Shown here piece by piece: positions 35,737-47,500 of a DNA stretch of 64,000 nucleotides. How positions within the stretch are numbered: position 1 is the stretch's first letter; the number at the start of each line of letters is the position of its first letter. The notes under the pieces are model-generated. The model made no database searches. It was not told the DNA's origin and saw nothing but the letters and a program-made list of their open reading frames with translations. Source of the stretch: Epinephelus fuscoguttatus (lineage: Eukaryota > Chordata > Actinopteri > Perciformes > Serranidae); contig NC_064773.1 in the NCBI RefSeq assembly GCF_011397635.1, forward strand, positions 27,026,949 to 27,090,948, read 5' to 3'. The translations under genes were made by a program, and so were the position numbers.

Positions 35737-36817
35737 AGGAACACTTCACCCCCCAAATGATATTTTGTATGTCAATTAATCACCACCACGTGTTATGTTG
35801 AATTAGTCAAGAAATCTTTATCTCGCATGTTTCCACTGTGAACGAAGAATCCAAAAACTGAGAAAAGTCTTAATGAATTGAAGTCATGGGGTCCATGTTT
35901 AACAACAGCAAACTAAATCAAAACATCTGTTGAAAAACTCTCACACAACTCATGCAATATAATCCAAGTCTCATGTATACAGTAATATGCTTACAGTAGT
36001 ACTTCCCAGCAGAGACCTAAACAGGAAGTGAAACTTGTCTATGCTCTCTTCAAAGCCAAACTCAATTGACATCAACAGTAATTTCACTTGGCTGACCACA
36101 GGAGCTGCTGGTCTACAGCTGCCTTGATCAGTTAGTTTGTGTTATTGTGTGACTATTGTGTTATAAAGGGATGGATTCACCAAACTCACACAACACCACA
36201 AACTAACTGATCGAGGCAGCGGTAGACCAGCAGCTCCTGTGTTGAGCAAAGTAAAATTATTGTTTTTGTCAATGGAGTCTGGCTTTGAAGAGAGCATAGA
36301 CAAGTGTCACTTCCTTTTTAGCTCTCCCCTGGAAAAGGCTCTCTGTTTGGGAAGTTTGTAAACAGGAGTTTTGACATTGCAGCTATACAAATGTTCTATA
36401 GTTTGTTAACGATAATGACTGTGTATGCAGTGCTCTTAGATGCAATGTATTGAGCCTGTTTTTATTTTATGTTACTGTATTCTATTATCACTATCATTCT
36501 CAATTTCTATTTCCCTTTTTAATTGACTGTCTTTATTGTTTTAAATTGTATCTCGTTGCTTTTAATGTCTCCGTAAAGCACTCTGAATTACCTTGTGTTT
36601 AATTGTGCTATACAAATAAACTTACCTTGCCTTGCCATTGTTTTGCTGTTGTTAAATATGGACCCTGATAACTTTAATTATCAGGAATTTTCTCTTTTTT
36701 GGATTGTTCACTCACCATGAAGGCAAGCAAGAAAAATGAAGTTTTCAACATAAATTCAGCTTAACACGAGGTGAGTAACTGATAAACAAATGGTCATTTG
36801 GGGAAAAAAGTATTCCT
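35737..36817. mobile_element. Long fold-back (palindromic) DNA element with TTAA-type end
   Basis: Ends AGGAACACTT (left) and, in reverse, AGGAATACTT (right), followed inward by CCCCAAATGA on both sides. The right flank is TTAA (36818-36821); the left is CTGA, possibly a decayed copy. Arms about 36016-36136 and 36190-36310 are near-perfect reverse complements, including GGAGCTGCTGGTCTAC. A LINE tail is inserted at 36380-36635. Looks like a non-autonomous piggyBac-type element; class is inferred from TTAA. Confidence 0.65.
36380..36635 (+). mobile_element. L2-like LINE 3' end inserted in a fold-back element
   Basis: Ends in GTGCTATACAAATAAACTTA plus (CCTTG)n. It is flanked by CATTG (36375-36379 and 36636-36640), a plausible 5-bp target duplication. 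It splits the fold-back element at 35737-36817, whose sequence resumes on both sides. Confidence 0.65.
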
Positions 36818-37772
36818 TTAATTGACATAAATTTAAACTGCCACCTGTCAGATCTTGTGTGGAATATCCCTTTAAATCCCAGATTGCATCTTTTACAGAA
36901 CATCTGACAACATCTTATCTCCTCTCCGACTTTTACGTACGAAACTAACGAGCGCAACAGGACTTTAAGAAAATAGAAAAGAAACAATTTATCACAGATC
37001 ATTATTTTGGCATATTAGTCACACAGTTGTATCAAAACAGGTTTAAAGTACAATAACATGAATTACAAAAGGCACAGGGTACCAGAGACCATGGAGCCAG
37101 TGGCGACAAGACAGAAACAGATAAATTTAAGAGCAGTAAATACCAGCAGTCAATATACTGTCATGAGTGAGGCCTTAGGAGATTTTGGTAATTCAAAATA
37201 TTTCTCTATATAAGGATGTGTGGTAGTTTGAGCCCCAAAATCTGCTGGTTAATGTGCAGTGCATAAAAAATGTAGGACAAGAGATTAGGAGAATGTAATT
37301 TCTTGCATTGCTTCTTTTCTTTTTAACAAGTCATCTTGTTGTTCTTTTATTTGTAACTAATTTGTATAATTGTATTTTTGTTTTGCCTATTCTCCAATTT
37401 CTATTTTTAATCATACTTATTTCTGTCTTTTAGAAGACAGGGAGTGATTTTAAAAAGGCAAAGAGACCACTAATTAAAGAAATAAATGTTAAAGAAAGAT
37501 TAAAATAAGCAGACGTTATGAATTTAAAGTAGGTCTGTTATTGGAATTAAATAGCTGACTCCTTCCATCATTAAGAAAAATAATTTCCAGTGATAAATTA
37601 TGAACTTTTTGTTTTTTTTTTATGTGTGTTTATATGAAATTCATTTAGTTTTTAATGAAACCCCTCAAAAGGTTTGTGTTGAAGCTCTGCAGCTTCAGGC
37701 TCCATGCTGACCAGCAACAGAAACACAGATGGAACGTTTGTAGGTTCTTGTTGGAAAGGCAGAGAAGCTTTT

Positions 37773-38132
37773 TTGGTACCACTTCCTCATAATGACACTG
37801 TTGTAAAGGACTAATGATTTTATTTATGGTTAATAAATCATGTTCTGATGCTTCAGAGATCAGTTATTAGGCCATTCATTAATAAATGCACATGAGGTTT
37901 TTACTTTCTAATAAACCATATAGAACAGAGTTATAATTTTACTAAAAAGATTTTGGTCCATATCATCTAAAGCCCTTTCTGACCAGTCAAAGGGAGTTTT
38001 CACAACCTGGCAACACAACCATTGCTTATCTAAAGACGTATAACTGATCTATAAAGAATAAGTAAATTATTTATTAACCATTAATAAGAATAAATCCTTA
38101 ATAAATGATGCCTCATGAGAAAGATACCTTTC
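37773..38132. mobile_element. Short fold-back AT-rich element
   Basis: The left end GGTACCACTTCCTCATAATG and right end (reversed) GGTATCTTTCTCATGAGGC are imperfect inverted repeats. Both lead inward to ATGGTTAATAAAT and GATCAGTTAT. It directly abuts the element at 38141. Confidence 0.5.
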
Positions 38133-38140
38133 TCTTTTAA

Positions 38141-38679
38141 AAGTTCACAGTTCACCCAAAATTAAAAAAAACACATATTTTCCTTCTTACCTGTAGAGCT
38201 ATTCATCTATTAAGATTGTTTTGGTGTGAGTTGCAGAGTGTTGGAGATATTGGCTGTGGAGATGTCTGCCTTCTTTTGGATATAACAGTAGTAGATGGCA
38301 CTCGGCTTGTGGTGCTTAAATGGCCAAAAAAATAAGCATCCTTCTATGCAGTGATACAGTTGGTGGGTGTAGTTCAATAGAAAGAAAATAGTTCCTATAT
38401 GAAACTGCTCACAACAAGATCTTTATATTATCTTGAGTACCCGGGTCATGATTTCTGGAAAGAGATACTGCTGTTGAGTTTGAGTTGTCAAATTTATTTT
38501 TGGGCATTTTGAGCACCACAAGCTGAGTGCCATCTAGTTCCATTTCATTTGAGAGAAGACAGACATCTCTATGGCCAATATCTCCAACACTCTGCAACTC
38601 ACACCAAAACTAAACTAATAAATAGTACTATGTTAAAGAGGGAAAATATGTATATTTGATTTTTGGGTGAAATGTCCCT
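38141..38679. mobile_element. Fold-back DNA element flanked by TTAA
   Basis: Flanked by TTAA at 38137-38140 and 38680-38683. Both ends carry a CAGTTCACCC/CATTTCACCC motif in inverted orientation. The arms then match for over 200 nt, for example GTGTGAGTTGCAGAGTGTTG at about 38226 and its reverse complement at about 38590. The interior is the loop near 38400. It lies just past the ptprz1 stop codon and could form part of its 3' UTR. Confidence 0.7.
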
Positions 38680-38806
38680 TTAAAAGGACAAGTATGACCA
38701 ATTGGCCACTCTATCTGACATGATAGTCAGTCTATACTGGTGTGAATTCTGTGTATGTGTGTGCATGTGTCTGTGTCTTTGTCTGTGTTAGTGTGTGTGA
38801 GTGTGT

Positions 38807-39304
38807 CTACATAAGTGACTCCAAGCTCTCAGCGATGTTCGTCTGTCCCAGCGGTACAGATCCATTGGTTTCTGGACTCTGCAGGGCTCTCTGGTCTTCC
38901 TGGCTGCTCACCAGACTCAGCACTGCTCGGTACAGATACTGGTACTGCTCCTGTGGGAGCAAAACACAGCTTCAAGACTCAACCATCTGTTCATATTAAA
39001 AAATTTCCCCTCATCAGCTATTGTTGTTTTCAATTATTCGGAATTTCATTGGTGAACGGCTGAGGTGAAGTTGCTTCTGTAATTGTCATTTTTTAATTCA
39101 TTAAGTGGTGACAGAGAGACATGGAAGTATGACAAGATTTTTGTGTGTGTGTGTGTGTGTGTACTTACAATATCATTAAAAACCCCAGGCCTCATGAGGT
39201 TGGTCATCCGTGCCACCTGGTAAACATCGACTGCTCCCTCCTCCTCTAGCTGACTGGACAGGGTGGTAAGGGCACAGAACAGCCCTGATGTAGCACCTCC
39301 CAAC

Positions 39305-39364
<60 letters not shown>

Positions 39365-39907
39365 GTGGATATAGCTTGCAAAGAATGAACAAAATGTAAG
39401 AGGTGATCCTGTCTAAATAGTACTCACGGATCATGCACGACTGTCGGACTGTCTGAATGTCTGCTGTGATCTCTGACTGTGCTGACCAGATCAAAACTGT
39501 TCCTGATGGGACTGTCCGGGTTGGGCCAGCAGGAGGCGCTGTACTGACGCACCTCCAACACATAATTGTTCTACACAGAGTCAAGTGAGAAAGAGAGCAC
39601 AAGTTTCTTAAATTACTGCCTTTAAATGTTTATATACAGCATATATATATATATGTATGTGTAAAACACAGTATACTATGTGTGTGTGTTACCTGTGGAG
39701 AGTCCAGTGTAAAGTCCTGCACCAAAAGCCTCTCGTCATTGGACAGACACACATGCTCCTCTCCCAAATATGACACAGTGAAACCCTCAAAGCTCAGTGG
39801 CTGGTCTTTACTGGGCCAGTAAACACACGACTCAGCCTCTTCACTCTGACACAAACAGGAAAACATGTAAGACTGAGTGTTTGTATACAGTTGTTTTATA
39901 AGCACTC

Positions 39908-39964
<57 letters not shown>

Positions 39965-40569
39965 ACCTGACAGTGTGTGTCTGGCAGACGGACAACAGTG
40001 TGTGTGCTGTGTTCCCAGATCATTCTCCAGAAATCTGCGACCGTGCTGCTCAGAGGAGTCTGGCTCACTATGAACTCCTTGCTGTGGTGATGTCCCTGTG
40101 AAAATACAAGCAGCATTAAACTGTGAAGTGTTCTGTTGCTGTCATACAAACAGCACAAGAGCCCTTTAACAACAGTTGCCATAGACAATCCCCACTAGTC
40201 TTACCATGACGTAGGAGGCGTTGATGTACCCTGTGGAGTTTGTCTCTGAAGTGGTCAGACACACTCTTGATCTTTCCACTATATAAAAACACAAAGACAT
40301 GAGTCATGAATCCATTTTCACCACATGGGTAACCAGTCACAGCAGTGGTCATATGTCGTGCACCTCAATCTATCACTGACTCAAGGGTGTGATACTGTGT
40401 CATTTTTGATCAGGCTGTGGATGAAATGAAACTTTCACAGCTCTCCCCCTGGGCTAGAAAACGAGCAGTGCTTACCAGGCATCAGAGCTCTGGCTCTGTT
40501 CCTCTCAGCATTGCCGTCTCTCAGGGCAGTGCTGTAGTCTGCGTGCTTCGCCTGACGCTGACTGATCAA
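38807..40569 (-). CDS. ptprz1: ptprz1 exons: inactive phosphatase domain D2 and C-terminus
   Basis: Exons 40476-40569, 40205-40278, 39967-40095, 39693-39845, 39428-39570, 39169-39304 and 38807-38950 (stop TAG at 38809-38807). D2 motifs: [15 protein letters not shown], a degenerate WPD loop (WPNPDSP), and [14 protein letters not shown], where Asp replaces the catalytic Cys, exactly as in mammalian PTPRZ1. D2 is therefore a pseudophosphatase used for regulation or dimerisation. The C-terminus ESLESLM corresponds to ESLESLV in human, a PDZ ligand. Several introns here carry CA/TG microsatellites right at the splice sites. Confidence 0.95.
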
Positions 40570-41179
40570 CTGAAACACAACAGAAAGAGTCTGTTACATT
40601 TGCAATATTCAAAGTGTTGGCCAAGTGCCCCTAAAATGTACAGGCTAAACCCGAGTGCAAAACAGAGGTTTATAAAATGCGTGTGTGTGTGTGTGGGGGG
40701 GGGGGTAATCATGCTATACCTTGAACTGTTTGTCCATGCGTGTCCTGCCTGACGCCCCAGGAATCAGAAGGTCAGACACATAAGTGTGGAGGAGGTCAGA
40801 GGTCACTAAGGTGCCACGGCTCAAGATGGCCTCCACCAGAGTGTCATGGATGAACACGTACTGCTCCTACAGGAGAGCGACAGATGGAGGAACAGAGACA
40901 TAGTTTGTTATCAATAAGTACTGACTGTATGGACGCCACAGTGTGTACGTGTGAGTTTGCTTACCTCCGTCTGAACCAGGAAGTTCCTCTGCGTCCGGAC
41001 ATGCTTTAGGAAACCAAGGACGTTCACTGTACCCTGATCCTGGATCTGCTGCAGCATGCTGTCAATCAAGATGTAGGTTCCTGTCCTTCCTACACCGGCA
41101 CTGTGACACACATCACATGATATTGCATATATGAAATCGTAGATCTCTTGTCTTCGGTATTAAAGAAGAATCTGTCACA

Positions 41180-41233
<54 letters not shown>

Positions 41234-41522
41234 TTACCTGCAGTGTACCAGTACAGGTCCCATCTCTTGTGTTCGTGCCTGGGAGGATGCTCTGATGAAG
41301 GACAGCACAGGCAGGGTGTATTCTGGGACACCCATGTCTGGCCACTGGGTGTAGTGGTAATGAAGGACTGTGTGTTCAACTCTCCTCTGAGAAGCCTGGA
41401 GGACCAGAAAGGGTGTTATTACAGTATGTGTGTAGGAAAACACCTAGTTGGAAGTGAACCTCAAACTCACTTTGGACAGTCAGTGTTGTTTATTGTATAC
41501 GTGTGTTGGACCAAGACAGGGG

Positions 41523-41585
<63 letters not shown>

Positions 41586-44500
41586 GTACCTTATTTGTGG
41601 TGTCTCTGACAGTGAACGTCCGCAGTGTGTAGTAAGCGAGGGTTTTGCTGCTTTTCAGGGTCACCTGGTAGGGACCGTATTCCTCCTGGTTCTCCTCTGG
41701 CCAGTACTGGTCACATTTTGTCTGTAGACAGACGACAAAGATAAAACAAGAGCAGATGACCAACAGAGATGTGTGAGAGAACAGTGGACATGTTCCTCTG
41801 TCTGAACTGATGCTGTTGATGTGATCCTTTTGTCCCTGTGACGGAGCTGTTAGGAGAAACTGTTCTCTTTTCAGCATGTCACAGTTTGACAAGAAATAAT
41901 GTATTGTAGCTGATGTAACCAATCCAAATCATAAGGAGGCAGCAATCACACAGTACTTAAGTGCTAAAAAAGGCTTGGCTCCTCCTGCTAGCTGATTATG
42001 GTATGCTGAAATTTACAATTTCATAGCATATATTTTAAAACTGATATATGACGACCTGCAGTGACACTGAAAACTTAAAGCTGTAGCAATCAATATTTCA
42101 TATGAATAATGGGTCATATGATTATGGATAATATGAAAGGGGTCGTTCATGGATACAAACCAACTGAGAATTATCACCTCTGCAGTTCCCCTCAGCTCTA
42201 TGGAGCATTTTATCCTCTTTAAGCTCAGTGTTTTGGCATAACAGACAGCATCTGTACTGTTCTGATTGAGTCTCACCGCTCTCTCCAGCGGTGTTTTCAG
42301 CTTTAGCAGGCAGTTGTTCTCAGCTAAAAAGACAGTGGGATTTTTGGGACTAAACTGACACACATCCACACTATTTCCCATTTCTTGTGAAATGTAATTA
42401 GAGGGAAATGAGGAAAAGTAGCTAAGTTCTAGGCAGAAACCAAATTGTCTGATGCAAATAAAATATACACATACCACTACAGAAAAACTTCCTTTATGCA
42501 AGTCCTTTATGTCCTTTTGCATAAATGCAATTGCATTCTTTTGCCTTATTATTAAAAATCAGAAAATTATTAATTATTAATTATTAAACTAAAACTCTCA
42601 GGCTGGGAACCCACAGCTTTATGCTTATTTGTACCTGTTATATTTAGTGTTCCTTGAAATATGACCCATGTGTTTTGACTGTGGCTGAAGTTATACCTTA
42701 AAAACAAGTCAGTTTCCAGGGATTCCCAGGATAGTGGGCTTTTGTTCCCTGAACAGAAAATGTCTAATTTTCATCAGGAGTAAATGGAGACTAAACAGAG
42801 CTACAACAGAGTGAATACTGGACTTATATTTGCCAGGTGGACAGAATCACGATGCCAAATGAATGCTAGGATTTCTCTGTTTACTTGTTGTGCAAATAAG
42901 CTGCTGTTCACTAACATGTTTGACTTATCAACTTTATAAAGTTAATTTGAGGACTAAAGAAAGACTTTTATGCTTGGTCCATCCTAATTACTGTAATTTC
43001 AGTTACTGTGCATCCCTCTGCTGACCAGTGGTGGAATATAACTAAGTACATTTACTCAAGTACTGTGTTTAAGTACTTTTTCCTCCATGACAATAATAAA
43101 ATAACTTCAGTTACTTTACAAGTTAAGATTTTTGCACACTAAATATATGAAAATATACAACAGCAGCTGACACGATTAGTTGATTGACTAGAAAATGAAT
43201 TCATAACTATTTAAATAATTGAATTATTTTTCATGCAAAAACATTTCGTGGTTCCAGCTCTTCAAATATGTCGGCTTGCTGCTTTTTTCTTTTGACAATT
43301 TTTAACTATTTTTGATTTATTAGAGGTTTATAATTTTCTGCACTGAATATTTTTACTTTAATACTTCAGTATATTTTCCTGAGTGTACTTACATATTTTT
43401 ACTTAAATAACATTTTCAGTGCAGGACTTTTATGAGTAACAGAGTAATTTTACAGTGAGGTATTAGTTGTATAATTAGGATCTGAATACTTCCTCCACCG
43501 CTGCTGCTTACAGGGCATTCACAGCATCACACGTTTTGCCGTTTTTTTTTTTTGTTGTTGTTGTTTTTTATGTAACGATACAGTGCAGAGACTCACAAAT
43601 TCCATTTAAGTTTATTTAAAGCACGCTGATTTCACTACTACTACGCAGGGGGTGTTACCTATGCTAATAGGATACTTATGATCAAGTGGGATTCTTCATT
43701 CAGCATACATGGTCAGAGCAGATTTGGATGTGGTTAAGGTACAGTTCAATATCTCATTTAGATAACATGAAGGTTAAAAGGCATCAAAATTAAAGTGAGA
43801 TGTTTACATTGAAATAAAAATATTTCCAAACTCTACAAAAATTCTAGCTTGATGATAAAAAAATACATGAATACTCAAATTGCCGGATGTGCAAAACCAG
43901 ATGTAACTTTAATGATCTGTGTGGAGAAGCTGGTGTTTGTCCTACCCGTCCTTTTTCCTTGAGGTTGGTGATCATGACAATAACTCCAACATTCTGCTGC
44001 CAGATCATCCTCCAAAAGTCTTCCCTGCTCGCTCTGAGAGGCCCCTGAGCTGCGATGTACGCTCTCGTTCGCTCATAGCCCTGCAGAGGAAACCGCTGAA
44101 TATAATGTACAGTAACAATAGTGGAAAAGACCCACCTGACTGACAATCTATTTCTGGTTTGGATTTTACTTGGAACACACTGTGCTATGTCAGTCTGCCT
44201 ATAAACATGCAAGACTGACAGTAACATACTTACATCTACAAAGTTAGCATTGATGTAGTCTCCACATTTCCCGTCTCTGTCCAAACTGTTGGAGAGTTTG
44301 ACTCTACTGTGATCATCTGAGAGAGGAAAAAAGGTCAATCAGCTTCATCACTGCTGCCTTTCACAATTATACACTCATGTTATCAGACTGAACAGTGACG
44401 TACAGGCGAGTATGTTTATGTATCTGTTCTTGCTTTTGTTGTCAGGGTGATTGGAGCTGTCAGCAGTGATGCCCATGTCCACCGTGCATGCCTGTACTTC

Positions 44501-47500
44501 CTGAAAAACAATATAAAACACAAATAAGATTTAAGTTAGTCACTCAGAGAAAGCTAAACATGCTAATTAGCACAATGAGCACTGGTGCCACTGAGTGAAA
44601 ATGAAATGTGGTTGTTCTTCTGGACAAGTAAGGTTTTTGCTGTATTTATTTATATTCTATTGGTCTATAGTTTTAATAGTATTACGATACAACAGTCAAG
44701 TGACCACAGTGAAGACAAAACAACAAATAAATAAGTACTTGTGAATGATGTAACAAGAATTAAGATTTGTGTATGGAGAAAACATAAAAAATTGTGAAAG
44801 AAAGAATATCATATATTAATCCCTGATTTATATTCAGGAGAAAAAGCCATAATACATGGTCTGTATGTGGCCTGCATTAAAGCCTCATATTCAATAAAGA
44901 TGCTGGCCAACAAGCAGCTGCATCCTTGAAATGTCTGTAAATCTCTCACATCTGAAATACAGATGCTACGGTCTACAAGCTGACTGGTTGGTCAACAAAT
45001 GGGCAAACAAGGGAGACCTCATTTTGAACAAAACTCAAATGTTCCAGCGTTGAAAAGAAAGAAAAAGAAAACCACACCTCTACACTGTAGGCGTCTTACC
45101 TCATAGGACTCTTTGACAATCTAATGGAGGGTGGTGAGGATGCAGAAAGCACGACGATGGTGGTGGAGGCGGTGAAAGGAGAGTGGGAGGGGGGGGGACA
45201 GGATGACAGACAGACAGACAGACAGGGAGTCAGTGCAGGTACAGGAATATGGGGTTCAGATACACACAGAGAGGCGGTGCTACAGTAAATGGGAAATACA
45301 CTGATATTACCAACTGAGCTGCAGACTTGTAGCTTTCAACCATGTTAGCCATTTCCTGTTACACTGTTAAATATTATGGCATTGTTTTCATTATGCAAAT
45401 ACCGGAAAAATGTGTGTGTATCTACAAGTCAAGGCTGTGATCTGCCCACATGGTCCTATAACTTTGCCTCTTTTGTCTCTAAATGAGAATTAGATTGACG
45501 TAAAATGTAGGATTGTAGAAAATGCAAAAACACTACAACAAAATGGGGGAAGCACACAAATACACTGACAGTTACACGGGAGAGGTATATTTAAATTAAT
45601 CCTATCTGTGTGTGTTACTCAGGAGGCTCATGCTAGGAAACAGAGGTGACTAATGTCATGCAGATGTACTCATTGTTGAAACTAATCCACAAACTGTTCT
45701 AAAATACATACACTACATCAACCTCCAGAGACCTGAGCTTTTGTTTGGTATGCATTTTTTCTTCTAGCTATTTGGGATTAGTAGAACCTGATAATCATAT
45801 CTTTGAATAGTGGTTTTGAAAAATTATGTCCTCATATGGGGACATTGGGTTTATTCTCAATAACTATTAAACTGTTTATCTCAATGCCTGACAATTTTTG
45901 TGCCAAAACAAAATGACAAACAACGCAACATTTGTTCAGTGTTTTGTAACTCCATGGATTAGGGGTCACTGTTCAAGTCTAAAGCTGTTCACTGCAATTC
46001 CTGAACATGGCTGTGCAAACGCAAAATTGCAAATAATGCAGCAAATCGAAAAAGCCTTATGATTTGTTAGTTTTGTTACTCTGTTAAATTTCCCCTGCTT
46101 CATCCTCGTGTAGGAAATTCCTTTTGGTCTGTAGAACAGTTTGTCACACCTAATTGGCCTGAGTGAAATGCTGCAATAATACACTAATAAAGTCTGATGT
46201 CCTCAAACGAGTACTTTAACTAACAGCATCTTCACTTATTACTGTTGCTAAAATTGATAAAAATTGTATGCCATATCAAACTACAAACTCCCTTCATCAT
46301 AAATAAACAAGTTTCAACATGAAATGTGACAGGTTTTACAGCTTTTGCACTTTTGTGTCACGATTGGCTGGTGACTGACTTGGCAGAGATGCTGCCATCT
46401 TGTTTTTACACTAAATCGTGTATTATGCTTTTGCTACCACTAAATGGCATGTGAAAGTGTCTATAAACAAGGACAACAGGTTTAACTTTAGCAGAATATA
46501 GTCGAAGGTGCAGCAATCCCAAAACATAGTGTCCTAATATGAGGATGCAGGGTCGCAGGAGGATAAGATATTTCAATACTCCACATGAGTCATTTCTCTG
46601 GTTTTAAATTCAGTATGAGCAGAGATGAAGACTTTACTAGCCTAAATCTTATGAAGGGAGGTTTTTATCGATTAAAACCTGCCTACTGAATTCTAAATCC
46701 TGACTTAAGTTTCTTATGTTTGCGTGTTTGAATTTGGAGTCTGTGAGGAAAACCAAGTAGCACTGCCATGGTTAGTAGCAAACATCCTTCCTACATACTT
46801 TTGTACAACATGTTTTACATGGAAGTAACAAATTATCACATTGCTAAATGATACCCCTGGAGACATGATGTTAATAGAGATATGGAGGAGCATTAAGGAG
46901 CTATGACAAATGGAGTGATCTCTTTATTTCTGTGCTGGTTAAAGGGGCTCTATGCGAAATTCAGAGTACATGAGTTGTCTGGACAGGGTTCTCATCATGA
47001 AGATAACTGAGCCTGCGGCTAGCAGCTGACAGTGCTAACTCCATAAACAGGGCTAAACAAAGGCAACAGTGCTAACAGAGCTAGCGGTGTTAACCAGGGA
47101 GAAAACAAAGAGTGGGTGCTACTCTTCTGCTACAATGCTGTCCCAATATCAGTGGTAACTGCTGCTTGAGCGCAGTGCAACGCAGCAGCAAAGAGCTAGC
47201 CAGTTCGATACACACATGCACGAACATGCACACGCAGCCAGACCATCGTACCACAAGAAACCACAGAGAAGCTCAGATTAAAACACACACAGAGGGAGTC
47301 TGACTTCATTCTCTGCTCAGGATGCCGTTACTTCATTGTATCTTAACATAGCAAATACAAATATGCTGCTATATTAATGCTCTGAATCTCATATACAGAA
47401 CTTTTGAACCTTTGGAAGCCTTGGTGTGCTTTCAAATTGTCTTGTGGCTGTCTATGTTCACCTTGTGATAAAGGCAATTGACATTTAGTTCAACTTAAAT

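Noticed and set aside
41182-41583. CRISPR-like array or tandem gene signal from alternating repeats
   Set aside because: They are plain CA/GT dinucleotide microsatellites separated by a ptprz1 exon; no repeat-spacer unit, and the genome is a vertebrate's.
42013-42522. 169-codon minus-strand open frame
   Set aside because: Lies wholly in a ptprz1 intron, reads as random AT-rich translation, and would break the frame between the flanking D1 exons.
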